DNA of 64,000 nucleotides. Origin: JAXMHB01 sp046346965 (lineage in GTDB: Bacteria > Pseudomonadota > Gammaproteobacteria > Xanthomonadales > SZUA-5). Below are positions 17,469 to 25,648 of the stretch, piece after piece. Where the stretch lies: the NCBI GenBank assembly GCA_046346965.1, contig JAXMHB010000004.1, positions 186,001 through 250,000 of the forward strand, read 5' to 3'. The notes beneath the pieces were generated by a model. It made no database searches, had not been told where the DNA came from, and saw nothing but the letters and a program-made list of their open reading frames with translations. Position 1 is the stretch's first letter, and every line of letters begins with the position of its first letter. Position numbers and translations under genes: made by a program.

Positions 17469-18787
17469 GCCTGCTCCACTGCAATGTCGACGCCGACGCT
17501 GCCGGACAGTTCGGCAAAGCCGGGGAAACTGGTATCCACATTGGCGCAATCGAGAATCCGAATCTCGCCACTGGCGCGCAATGCCGCCAAGGCAAAGCTC
17601 ATCGCGATGCGATGGTCGCCACGGCTGTCGATCACGCCGGCGCCCAAGCGCTCACGACCGCTGATCGCCATCCCGTCCGGATACTCCTCGACCTCGACCC
17701 CCAAAGTCACCAGCCCACGCGCCATCGCGGCGATGCGGTCACTTTCCTTGACGCGCAGTTCATGCGCGCCGCGCACCCGGCTGACGCCCTCGGCACAAGC
17801 CGCGGCGATGGCGAAGGCGGGGAACTCGTCGATCATGTCGGGCACGCGCGCCTCGGGCACCTCGACCGCCCGCAACTGGCTGGCCCGCACGCACAGATCG
17901 CCCACCGGTTCGCCGGCAATCTCGCGACGGTCGACGATGCGGATATCGGCACCCATATCGAGCAGCGTGTCCAGCAAGCCTGTGCGGCGCGGATTCAGGC
18001 CGACGTTGCGGATCAGCAACTCGCCGCGCGGCGCAATCGCGCCGGCCACCAAAAAAAACGCCGCCGACGAAAAATCGCCTGGTACGCGGATCGGGCCGGC
18101 CTGCAACTCGCGGCCTGGGCGCAAGCGCACGCTGAGGCCGGCGACTTCCACGTCGGCACCGAGCGCTGCCAACATGCGCTCGGTGTAGTCGCGCGTGGCC
18201 GCAGGCTCGGTCACCCGGGTCTCGCCCTCAGCGTACAGTCCGGCCAGCAGCACGCAGGACTTGACCTGGGCACTGGCCACCGGACAGGTGTAGTCGATGC
18301 CGCGCAGACCGGCCGCGGGGGCGATCTCCAGCGGCGCGGTCCCGGCGGGCGTCGCCTCGATCACGGCGCCCATCTGACGCAAGGGATCGAGCACCCTACG
18401 CATCGGGCGTCGAGACAAGGATTCGTCGCCGATCAACCTGCTGGCGAAGCGCTGGCCGGCCAACAGGCCAGCCAGCAGACGCATCGCCGTGCCAGCGTTG
18501 CCGCAATCGAGCGCCGCCGCAGAGGCACGCAGGCCATGCAGCCCGACGCCGTGCACGATCAACTCGGTGAGCGCGGGACGCTCGATCACCACACCGAGAT
18601 CGCGCAGGATTTGCGCAGTCGCCAGCGTGTCGGCACCGGGCAGGAAGCCGCTGACCTCAGTGACACCACGTGCGATGCCGCCGAGCATGACGGCGCGATG
18701 CGAGATCGATTTGTCGCCGGGGACAGTGATGGCGCCAGCGACCGCCGCTGCCGGCGCGACCCGGAAACTGCGCGTGCCAGCGCTCAT
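17465..18787 (-). CDS. aroA: 3-phosphoshikimate 1-carboxyvinyltransferase (EPSP synthase)
   Basis: Sixth step of the shikimate pathway, joining shikimate-3-phosphate and phosphoenolpyruvate. The 440 residues show GDKSISHRAVMLGG near the start, DCGNAGTAMRLLAG, the RPM phosphate-binding stretch, and late ELRVKESDRIAAMARGL and GDHRIAMSFALA. Complete and normal length. It overlaps hisC upstream and cmk downstream by 4 bp each. An A8 homopolymer at 18051-18058 lies inside the gene but the frame is intact. Confidence 0.97.
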   Translation of the reverse strand: MSAGTRSFRVAPAAAVAGAITVPGDKSISHRAVMLGGIARGVTEVSGFLPGADTLATAQILRDLGVVIERPALTELIVHGVGLHGLRASAAALDCGNAGTAMRLLAGLLAGQRFASRLIGDESLSRRPMRRVLDPLRQMGAVIEATPAGTAPLEIAPAAGLRGIDYTCPVASAQVKSCVLLAGLYAEGETRVTEPAATRDYTERMLAALGADVEVAGLSVRLRPGRELQAGPIRVPGDFSSAAFFLVAGAIAPRGELLIRNVGLNPRRTGLLDTLLDMGADIRIVDRREIAGEPVGDLCVRASQLRAVEVPEARVPDMIDEFPAFAIAAACAEGVSRVRGAHELRVKESDRIAAMARGLVTLGVEVEEYPDGMAISGRERLGAGVIDSRGDHRIAMSFALAALRASGEIRILDCANVDTSFPGFAELSGSVGVDIAVEQA

Positions 18788-19911
18788 ACCAGATCCTCGT
18801 GCAGCACGCGTCGCAAGGTCGCGAGCAACTCGTCGGTCTCCTCGGGCAGACCCACCGTGATGCGCAGGCAGTGGGGCAGACCATAACCGCCCATCGGCCG
18901 CACGATGACGCCGCGCTTGAGCAGCGCGTCCTCGATCGGTTTGGCCGGCCGCTCGAAGTCCACCAGAACGAAATTGCCCTGAGACGGAAACACGAACAAG
19001 CCCAGGGCCTTGAGCCCGGCACTCAAGCGCTCACGTTGGACCGCATTGGCCGCCCGTACCTGCTCAACGTGCGCGACATCGGCAATGGCCGCGGCGGCCG
19101 CCGCTTGCGCGTAGAGGTTGACGTTGAAGGTGAGCCGGGTGCGCTCCAACACACTGGCCAACGCCGGATTGCTGATCGCATAGCCGGTCCGCAGTGCCGC
19201 CAGACCGTGCGCCTTGGAGAAGGTACGGGCGACGATCAGATGCGGGTGCAGATGGGCGAGGCTCAAGGCATCCGGCACGACCGACTCATCGACATACTCG
19301 CGGTAAGCCTCGTCAATGACGACGACCGCATGCCGCGGCACCTGCTGCAGGAAGGCCGCGAGGGTGTCGCGGTCCCACCAGGTGCCGGTCGGGTTGTTTG
19401 GATTGGCCAGATACACGAGTTTGGTCTTGGGCCCCAGCGCTGCTGCCATGGCCTGCGGATCGGCACCCAGCGGCATTCTGTCCGAGCGCGGTAGCGCCGG
19501 CACTTCCACCGGCGTCCCGCCGGTCTGCAGTGCAGCGATCTTGAACACGGCAAAGCCGTGGCGCGCAAACACCACCTCGTCGCCAGGAGCGACGAAGGTC
19601 TCGGCGATCAGTACCAGCAGCTCATGCGAACCATTGCCCAGCGTGATCGCGGCTGGATCGACCGACCAGCGTGCCGCAATGGCCTCGCGCAGCTTGCGTG
19701 CACCGGCGTCCGGATAGCGGATCGAATCGACAAAATCGCGCTGTCGCAGCAGCTCGCGCACGCGCGGACTGGGACCCAGGCCGTTTTCGTTCGACCCCAA
19801 CTCGAGCATGCGCGGCAAACCCATCATCTGCCGGATGGTCTCGGGGTCGTAACCCGGGTCGTAGGCCACCAGCTTCTGTACGCCGGGCGCCGCCAATTCT
19901 TCGATACGCAT
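18784..19911 (-). CDS. hisC: histidinol-phosphate/aromatic aminotransferase HisC
   Basis: PLP-dependent class-I/II aminotransferase of the HisC family, 375 residues. Visible motifs: LGSNENGLGPSP, YPDAGARKLREAIA, GNGSHELL, NPNNPTGTWW, VVVIDEAYREY and the PLP lysine in RTFSKAHGLAALRTGY. Being sandwiched between pheA and aroA rather than in a his operon suggests it also, or mainly, makes phenylalanine or tyrosine from the prephenate-derived keto acids; that role is inference from context. Confidence 0.93.
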   Translation of the reverse strand: MRIEELAAPGVQKLVAYDPGYDPETIRQMMGLPRMLELGSNENGLGPSPRVRELLRQRDFVDSIRYPDAGARKLREAIAARWSVDPAAITLGNGSHELLVLIAETFVAPGDEVVFARHGFAVFKIAALQTGGTPVEVPALPRSDRMPLGADPQAMAAALGPKTKLVYLANPNNPTGTWWDRDTLAAFLQQVPRHAVVVIDEAYREYVDESVVPDALSLAHLHPHLIVARTFSKAHGLAALRTGYAISNPALASVLERTRLTFNVNLYAQAAAAAAIADVAHVEQVRAANAVQRERLSAGLKALGLFVFPSQGNFVLVDFERPAKPIEDALLKRGVIVRPMGGYGLPHCLRITVGLPEETDELLATLRRVLHEDLV

Positions 19912-19972
19912 GCAGGCTCTCCGATCCGGTACCGCAGTACCGCTGATTGCAGGATGGACGGGCAGGACGACG

Positions 19973-21076
19973 CTAGACGATCGCTGCCGGATAGGCGCCG
20001 AGCACCTTCAACTGGGCAGCCACGGGACCCAAGTCCGACAGCGCCGCTTGCAGCTGATCGCCCTCGATGTGCCCTTCGACATCGATGAAAAACACGTACT
20101 CCCACTTGGCACCGCGCGCCGGACGCGATTCGATCCGGGTCATGCTGATGCCGTGCTGCGCCAACGGCGTCAGTAGCTGATACAGCGCCCCTGGCTGGTC
20201 CTTGACGGCCAGCAGCAAGGAGGTCTTGTCATGCCCGCTGGGCGGGAACAGCTCGCGCCCGAGCACCAGGAAGCGCGTGGTGTTGTCGGGGCGATCCTCG
20301 ATGTGGGTCGCCAGCGGCTTCAAGCCGTAGACCTGCGCCGCCGCCAGTCCGGCGATGGCAGCCGCATCGTCCGCCGTCCGCGCGCGACGCGCCGCCTCGG
20401 CATTGCTGCTGACGGCGATGCGCTCGGCCTTTGGCAAGTGGCGGCGCAACCAGCCGCGGCATTGGGCCAGCGACTGCGCATGCGAGTAGACGCGCTCGAT
20501 GGCGGCCATGTCGGTCGCCCGCGAGAGCAGATTCTGATGTACGCGCAGCTCGATCTCGCCGCAAATCTTCAGCGTGGTGGTCAGGAACATGTCGAAGGTG
20601 TGGTGCACCGCGCCTTCGGTCGAGTTTTCCACCGGCACCACGCCGAAATCGGCGTTGCCGTTCTCGACCTCGGCGAACACTTCCTCGATGCTCGCCATCG
20701 GGATGGCGATCACCGAGTGGCCAAAGTGCTTCTGTACCGCCGCCTGACTGAAGGTTCCTTCCGGACCGAGGTAAGCGATTTTCAGCGGATTCTGCTGCGC
20801 CAGACAGGCCGACATGATCTCGCGGAACACCCGCAACAGCTCCTCGTTCGACAGCGGACCCTGGTTGCGATCGACCACCGCACGCAGCACTTGTGCCTCG
20901 CGCTCCGGCCGGTAGTAGTCGATCGCCTGCTTCAGCGGCCCCTTGGCGATACCCACCTGACGCGCGTAACCGGCGCGCTCGGCAATCAGATCCTGGATCT
21001 GCCGGTCGACCGCATCGATGCGCTGGCGCAGCTCACCCAGCGAGATCTGGACTGGTTCCGCCTTCTTCTTGGCCAT
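19973..21076 (-). CDS. pheA: bifunctional chorismate mutase/prephenate dehydratase (P-protein)
   Basis: Converts chorismate to prephenate and then phenylpyruvate. The 367 residues consist of an AroQ chorismate mutase domain (about 10-95: LGELRQRIDAVDRQIQDLIAERA), a prephenate dehydratase domain (about 100-275: YLGPEGTFSQAA, VPVENSTEGAV, RFLVLG) and a C-terminal ACT domain (about 285-360: TSLLLAVKDQPGALYQLL, ESRPARGAKWEYVFFIDVEGH). The ESRP motif fits phenylalanine feedback control. ATG 21076 starts MAKKKAE; the frame stays open upstream across a structured leader (see 21097-21154). Confidence 0.96.
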   Translation of the reverse strand: MAKKKAEPVQISLGELRQRIDAVDRQIQDLIAERAGYARQVGIAKGPLKQAIDYYRPEREAQVLRAVVDRNQGPLSNEELLRVFREIMSACLAQQNPLKIAYLGPEGTFSQAAVQKHFGHSVIAIPMASIEEVFAEVENGNADFGVVPVENSTEGAVHHTFDMFLTTTLKICGEIELRVHQNLLSRATDMAAIERVYSHAQSLAQCRGWLRRHLPKAERIAVSSNAEAARRARTADDAAAIAGLAAAQVYGLKPLATHIEDRPDNTTRFLVLGRELFPPSGHDKTSLLLAVKDQPGALYQLLTPLAQHGISMTRIESRPARGAKWEYVFFIDVEGHIEGDQLQAALSDLGPVAAQLKVLGAYPAAIV

Positions 21077-21096
21077 GGGCTCGCGTCTGTAGTAAG

Positions 21097-21154
21097 GGTT
21101 GCGTTCGTCGCGCCGCCGGGTAGCAATACAGCCTGACGTCGGCGCGACGCAACC
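21097..21154 (-). promoter_or_regulatory. long hairpin in the pheA leader
   Basis: Arms 21140-21154 and 21097-21115 pair over 15 bp plus a 3-4 nt bulge around a 24-nt loop, ending about 20 nt before the pheA start on the minus strand. No T-run follows, and no Phe-rich leader peptide is readable, so a classical attenuator is not supported; it may shape translation or transcript stability. Confidence 0.45.
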
Positions 21155-21197
21155 GCTACTCGCGGCGCCCATCCTGCGGACCGATCCAGACTGGCAA

Positions 21198-21227
21198 GGC
21201 AGCCGGCCGCTGCGCGCGCCGGCTGCC
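21198..21227 (-). terminator. hairpin downstream of serA
   Basis: Perfect 10-bp stem GGCAGCCGGC/GCCGGCTGCC with a 10-nt loop, 14 bp beyond the serA stop. Only CCTTGCC follows on the minus strand, so any termination would depend on the stem alone. It separates serA from the pheA transcript. Confidence 0.5.
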
Positions 21228-21241
21228 CACGCTGCACCGCC

Positions 21242-22405
21242 TTAAAGGACGCGCACCGCCAAAATGCCCTCGATTGCCTTGACCTTCTCGACCACATCGG
21301 CAAGCAGCGGCTGATCCAGGTCCAGAATGTTGTACGCCAGTTCACCTCGCGATGCGTTGTGCATCTGCGCGATGTTGACGCCGGCCTCGCCGAGCACGTG
21401 CGAGAGCTGACCGATCATGTTCGGCACGTTGCGGTTGGCGACGGTGAGCCGCTGCGCGCCCGCGCGCGCCAGACGCACGCTGGGGAAGTTCACCGCATTG
21501 GTGACATTGCCGTTTTCCAGGTAATCGCGCAGCTGGTCGGCGACCATGATTGCGCAGTTCTCCTCTGCCTCGGCCGTCGACGCGCCGAGATGCGGGAAGG
21601 ACACCACCTTCGGATGTGCCAGCGTGCGCGGCGTCGGGAAATCGGTGACGTAGTGCCCAAGCTTGCCGCTATCGAGCGCCGCGATCACCGCATCCTCGTC
21701 GACCACGCCCTCGCGGGCGAAGTTGAGCAACACCAAGCCATCGCGCGCGCCGGCCAGCGCCGCCGCGTTGATGGTGCCGCGGGTCGCTGGATTCAGCGGC
21801 ACGTGCAGCGAGATGAAGTCCGAGTTCGCCAGCACTTCGCCCAGGCTGCCGGCCTTGTCGACCTCGCTCGACAGCTGCCAGGCGCCTTCCACCGTCATGT
21901 GCGGGTCAAAGCCGATGACGCGCATGCCGATGCCCTTGGCGGCATTGGCCACGCGGACGCCAATGGCGCCCAAGCCCACCACACCCAGCGTGCGACCGAT
22001 CACCTCGGTGCCGACGAAGCGCTTTTTGCCATCCTCGACCTTGTGCTCGAGTTCCGGGTCGGCGGCATCGAGCCCGCGCACGAACTGCAGCGCCTCGCCC
22101 AGATTGCGCACCGCCATCAGCATGCCTGCCAACACCAACTCCTTGACCGCATTGGCATTGGCACCGGGCGCGTTGAACACGACGATGCCGCGCTTGCTGA
22201 GGTCGGTGACCGGCACATTGTTGGTGCCGGCGCCAGCACGGGCGACGGCCTTCAGCTCGGGATTGACGGCAATGCTGTGCAGATCGGCCGAGCGCACCAG
22301 AATGGCGTCGGGCGCTTCGACTCTGTCGCCGATCTCGTACTCACCGTGCGGCAGCCGCGAGGTCCCGGTCACCGAGATCTTGTTGTACGTGCGAATCTTG
22401 AACAT
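21242..22405 (-). CDS. serA: D-3-phosphoglycerate dehydrogenase
   Basis: First step of serine synthesis from 3-phosphoglycerate, NAD-dependent. The 387 residues contain a D-isomer 2-hydroxyacid dehydrogenase core with GVVGLGAIGVRVANAAKG (NAD motif), a catalytic Arg in NFAREGVVDE, and the catalytic His in VVSFPHLGASTAEAEENC. A C-terminal ACT domain (MIGQLSHVLGEAGVNIAQMH) suggests serine feedback. ATG 22405 begins MFKIRTYNK. It lies 133 bp downstream of serC, which makes the next product in the pathway. Confidence 0.96.
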   Translation of the reverse strand: MFKIRTYNKISVTGTSRLPHGEYEIGDRVEAPDAILVRSADLHSIAVNPELKAVARAGAGTNNVPVTDLSKRGIVVFNAPGANANAVKELVLAGMLMAVRNLGEALQFVRGLDAADPELEHKVEDGKKRFVGTEVIGRTLGVVGLGAIGVRVANAAKGIGMRVIGFDPHMTVEGAWQLSSEVDKAGSLGEVLANSDFISLHVPLNPATRGTINAAALAGARDGLVLLNFAREGVVDEDAVIAALDSGKLGHYVTDFPTPRTLAHPKVVSFPHLGASTAEAEENCAIMVADQLRDYLENGNVTNAVNFPSVRLARAGAQRLTVANRNVPNMIGQLSHVLGEAGVNIAQMHNASRGELAYNILDLDQPLLADVVEKVKAIEGILAVRVL

Positions 22406-22538
22406 GGAAAGTCCTGACGATTTGGAAACTTGGAGCGTCCGGGCACGGCGGCGATCTGGGGGGCTCAGGCCTGCAGAGAGGCGGGGCGCGACGGTTCTTG
22501 GGAAACGTCTGACCAGCCGCACCCTGCCCCGCTGTCAC

Positions 22539-23621
22539 TCAGCCGTGCTTGCGCTGGAACTCGCGCATATAGCCGATCAGCGCGGCCACGGCGTCCTCGC
22601 CGGTGGCGTTGTAGATGCTGGCGCGCATGCCGCCCACCGCTCGGTGGCCCTTCAGGCCGAGCAGACCCTCGGCTTCGGCGCCCTTCAGGAAGGGGCCGTC
22701 CAGATCGGCGCTCGGCAACACGAAGGGCACATTCATCCAAGAGCGATAACGCGGGTCCACCTTGTTGGTGTAGTAGCCGCCGGAACCGTCGATGGCAGCG
22801 TACAAAGCCTCGGCCTTGCGCTGGTTGCGGGCGCCGATGGCGGCCAGACCACCCTGCTGCTGCACCCACTGGAACACCAGCGCCGCGATGTACCAGGCGA
22901 AGGTCGGCGGGGTATTCAGCATCGACCCGTTATCGGCATGCGCCTTGTATTGAAGGATCTGCGACAGCGAGCGCGGCTTGCGATCCAGCAGGTCCTCGCG
23001 CACGATCAGCACGGTGATGCCCGAGGGGCCGATGTTCTTCTGCGCACCGGCATACAGAACGCCATAGCGCGAGACATCCAGCGGACGCGACAGGATGGTG
23101 CTCGATACGTCAGCCACCACCGGCGCGGATTCGGCCGGCAGGTCGTAGAACTCGACGCCATGGATGGTCTCGTTCGGGGTCACATGCAAGTAAGCAGCGC
23201 CGTCCGAGAGCTTCCAGTCGGCCAGCGCGGGGACCGTCGTGTAGTTTGAGGTCTCGCTGCTGGCGGCCACGCGCGCGGCGCACAGCGGCTTGGCCTCTTT
23301 GTACGCCTTCTCGCCCCAGGCGCCAGTGACCACGTAGTCCACCGCCTGGTCAGCAGCGGCCAGGTTCATCGGCAACAGGGCGAACTGCGTGGTTGCGCCG
23401 CCCTGCAAGAACAGCACCTTATAGTTGGCGGGGATGGCCAGGATCTGACGCAGATCGGCCTCGGCACGCTCCGCCAGCTCGACAAAAACCTTGTCGCGGT
23501 GGCTGATTTCCATTACCGACGCCCGCGCCGAACGCCATTCCAGCATTTCTTCCTGCGCCTGACGCAGCACAGCTTCGGGCAAGGCGCCGGGACCGGCGCT
23601 GAAGTTAAAGGCACGGCTCAT
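22539..23621 (-). CDS. serC: phosphoserine aminotransferase
   Basis: PLP enzyme of the serine pathway (and of pyridoxal synthesis), converting 3-phosphohydroxypyruvate to phosphoserine. The 360 residues start MSRAFNFSAGPGALPE and include GGATTQFALLPMN, VADVSSTILSRP, the PLP lysine in YAGAQKNIGPSGITVLIVR and PPTFAWYIAALVFQW. ATG 23621 fits the family start exactly. With serA, pheA, hisC and aroA it forms an amino-acid block on the minus strand. Confidence 0.97.
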   Translation of the reverse strand: MSRAFNFSAGPGALPEAVLRQAQEEMLEWRSARASVMEISHRDKVFVELAERAEADLRQILAIPANYKVLFLQGGATTQFALLPMNLAAADQAVDYVVTGAWGEKAYKEAKPLCAARVAASSETSNYTTVPALADWKLSDGAAYLHVTPNETIHGVEFYDLPAESAPVVADVSSTILSRPLDVSRYGVLYAGAQKNIGPSGITVLIVREDLLDRKPRSLSQILQYKAHADNGSMLNTPPTFAWYIAALVFQWVQQQGGLAAIGARNQRKAEALYAAIDGSGGYYTNKVDPRYRSWMNVPFVLPSADLDGPFLKGAEAEGLLGLKGHRAVGGMRASIYNATGEDAVAALIGYMREFQRKHG

Positions 23622-23752
23622 CGCAAAGCTCCAACACAAGGGCTTGATGCGCCGCAGCATATGCCAGCGCCTGCCACAGGCGGAAGGCTTGTGTATTCGA
23701 ATAAATTGCAGGAATGCGACCTGCCCGCCCGCTGCCCGCTCACAGACGCAAG

Positions 23753-23798
23753 AAGGCCGCGCTCTACGCCCTGTTGCAGGGCACGTTCGCGCGGCCTT
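23753..23798 (-). terminator. nested stem-loop downstream of the glycine-zipper gene
   Basis: Outer 9-bp arms AAGGCCGCG/CGCGGCCTT (23753-23761, 23790-23798) enclose an inner 6-bp GCCCTG/CAGGGC hairpin (23768-23773, 23777-23782). It lies about 47 bp past the stop of the glycine-zipper gene on the minus strand and is followed by CTTGCG. Probably a terminator or mRNA 3'-end structure. Confidence 0.45.
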
Positions 23799-23844
23799 CG
23801 GTACACCCGGATGCCTCGATCACCAGACCGAGGCCGACGGTCGA

Positions 23845-24411
23845 TCACGGATCGGCGGGCTCCACCGACACGCGGACGCGCAGCTTCTCGCCGGGATCGT
23901 AGCCGAGGCGCGAGAAGAACACCTCGCCGCGGTAACGGTATTCAACGTCGTAGCCGACGATTCGACGTTCGTCGTAGCCGGACTCGACGACGCGGCAGCG
24001 CGTCTCGACCGAGCGGCGAGAGCCCGAGGGATTGTCGTTGGCGTCGACTTCGCGACCTACAGCGCCGCCGATCACCGCGCCAGCGATCGTGGCCGCCTTG
24101 CGACCATCGCCCTTGCCCACCTGATTGCCAAGCGCGCCACCGACGATCGCGCCAACGATGGTGCCGGTGTTGGTGTTGTCATAGCGGCCGCCAGAGCGGC
24201 GCACTTCGGTGTCGTAGCACTCTTCGCGCGGTTCGCTGACCCGCACGTTCTCGAACACCGGATCCACGCGCAGTACATCGGCATAGACCACCCGCACGTT
24301 CTCGTCGCCCGGATAGGCCTGCGGCGGCGGCAGCCGATCACGCGGTTGCGCCATCAGCGTCATGGGCAGGGTCAACACAACGATCGGGAGCACACACATC
24401 GACTTGCGCAT
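23845..24411 (-). CDS. glycine-zipper 2TM domain envelope protein
   Basis: Exported protein of about 188 residues resembling YcfJ/SlyB-type glycine-zipper proteins. Residues 1-21 (MRKSMCVLPIVVLTLPMTLMA) form the signal peptide. The zipper at about 80-115 alternates small residues (GTIVGAIVGGALGNQVGKGDG and a second GAVIGGAVGREVDA copy). The tail has a CRVVESGYDERRIVGYDVEYRYRG segment common in these proteins. Role in envelope integrity or stress is general family knowledge only. An upstream ATG at 24432 would add seven residues; MRKS is the better signal start. Confidence 0.85.
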   Translation of the reverse strand: MRKSMCVLPIVVLTLPMTLMAQPRDRLPPPQAYPGDENVRVVYADVLRVDPVFENVRVSEPREECYDTEVRRSGGRYDNTNTGTIVGAIVGGALGNQVGKGDGRKAATIAGAVIGGAVGREVDANDNPSGSRRSVETRCRVVESGYDERRIVGYDVEYRYRGEVFFSRLGYDPGEKLRVRVSVEPADP

Positions 24412-24634
24412 CAGAACTCTCCGTGACGGCATGATTGCCGTTCTCGTCAGTGGGAATTACAGCACCCGAGCGCTGAATGCTGTCTGAGAAGCGCCGCGTT
24501 CGCCAGAGCCCACCGCAGAACTGCGAAGCAGTAGGCAGCTCGGCACTCCATCGCGCACTCGACTTCCGGCACGACCCGCTCACGGCCGTGAACGCTATGC
24601 TGACTTTCCAACGGAAATCCGGGGAGTACTCCGT

Positions 24635-25648
24635 ATGTACAAGCAACCACGACCTGCCCAAGGGCCACAGCAACCGTCTGCCCGAGCTCAGGCTGGCAAT
24701 GCGCGCGCTGGCATGGTGCTGCTGCTGGTCGGCATTGGCGTCGGCCTGCTGGGGATCAGCAGCGCCTTCTACACGGTCCAGCCCGAGGAGCGCGCGGTCG
24801 TCAAACGCTTCGGCAAGGTGGTCGCGATCAACGAACCCGGCCTGCACTTCAAGCTGCCCTTCGGCATCGACAGCGTGCAGAAGGTCGCGACCGAGCGCGT
24901 GCTCAAGCAGGAGTTCGGCTTCCGCACCGAGACCAGCGATGACGAGCGCTCCGCCTATTCGCCCGAGGACTTCCCGGACGAGTCGCTGATGCTCTCCGGC
25001 GACCTCAACATCATTGACGTCGAGTGGGTGGTGCAGTACCGCATCAGCGATCCGATGAAGTACCTGTACCAGCAGCGCGACCCCGATCGCACGCTGCGCG
25101 ATATCTCCGAATCAGTAATGCGCCGTGTGGTCGGCAATCGATTGGGCAGCGAGGTACTGACCACCGCGCGCGTGGCGATCGCGGCCCTGGCACGCGAGGA
25201 GATCCAGAAGGCCATGCTGGCCTATGACAACGGCATCCACATCGTCACAGTGGAACTGCAGGACGTGGTGCCGCCCGCCGCCGTGCAGCCGGCCTTCAAC
25301 GAGGTCAACGAGGCGCGCCAGGAGCGCGAGCGGATGATCAACGAGGCCACCAAGCAGGCCAACCAGGAAATCCCGAAAGCGCGCGGCGAGGCCAATCGCG
25401 TGTTGTCGGAGGCCCAGGGTTACGCCACCGAGCGCGTCAACTACGCCAAGGGCGAAACCGCGCGCTTCAACGCCATCCTCGCCGAGTACCGGCAGGCGCC
25501 AGAGGTGACCCGCACGCGGATGTACCTGGAGGCCATGTATCAGACCCTGCCAAAAGTGCGCGAGGTCTATGTGGTCGATGACGGTCAGGCGGCGCCGCTG
25601 TCGCTGCTGAACCTGCGCGAGGGCGCCAACAAGGGGAACACGCCATGA
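24635..25648 (+). CDS. hflK: FtsH protease modulator HflK (SPFH/prohibitin family)
   Basis: Membrane SPFH protein that forms the HflKC cage around FtsH. The 337 residues have one N-terminal membrane helix (27-45), then FYTVQPEERAVVKRFGKV and the band-7 domain (ISDPMKYLY, DRTLRDISESVMRRVVG, VELQDVVPPAAVQPAFNEV), followed by a coiled stretch and FNAILAEYRQAPEVTRTRMYLEAM. The first 26 residues lack the Gly-rich PPDLDE region usual in HflK. ATG 24635 has GGGGAG at 24621-24626. ATGA overlap with hflC. Confidence 0.92.
   Translation: MYKQPRPAQGPQQPSARAQAGNARAGMVLLLVGIGVGLLGISSAFYTVQPEERAVVKRFGKVVAINEPGLHFKLPFGIDSVQKVATERVLKQEFGFRTETSDDERSAYSPEDFPDESLMLSGDLNIIDVEWVVQYRISDPMKYLYQQRDPDRTLRDISESVMRRVVGNRLGSEVLTTARVAIAALAREEIQKAMLAYDNGIHIVTVELQDVVPPAAVQPAFNEVNEARQERERMINEATKQANQEIPKARGEANRVLSEAQGYATERVNYAKGETARFNAILAEYRQAPEVTRTRMYLEAMYQTLPKVREVYVVDDGQAAPLSLLNLREGANKGNTP

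Noticed and set aside
21077..21172. in-frame N-terminal extension of pheA (33 codons from 21172)
   Set aside because: The extension is encoded by the leader hairpin and lacks family similarity; MAKKKAE at 21076 fits the chorismate mutase start.
23694..23703. TATTCGAATA palindrome upstream of serC as an operator
   Set aside because: A single 10-bp palindrome without a matching known consensus or clear promoter context.
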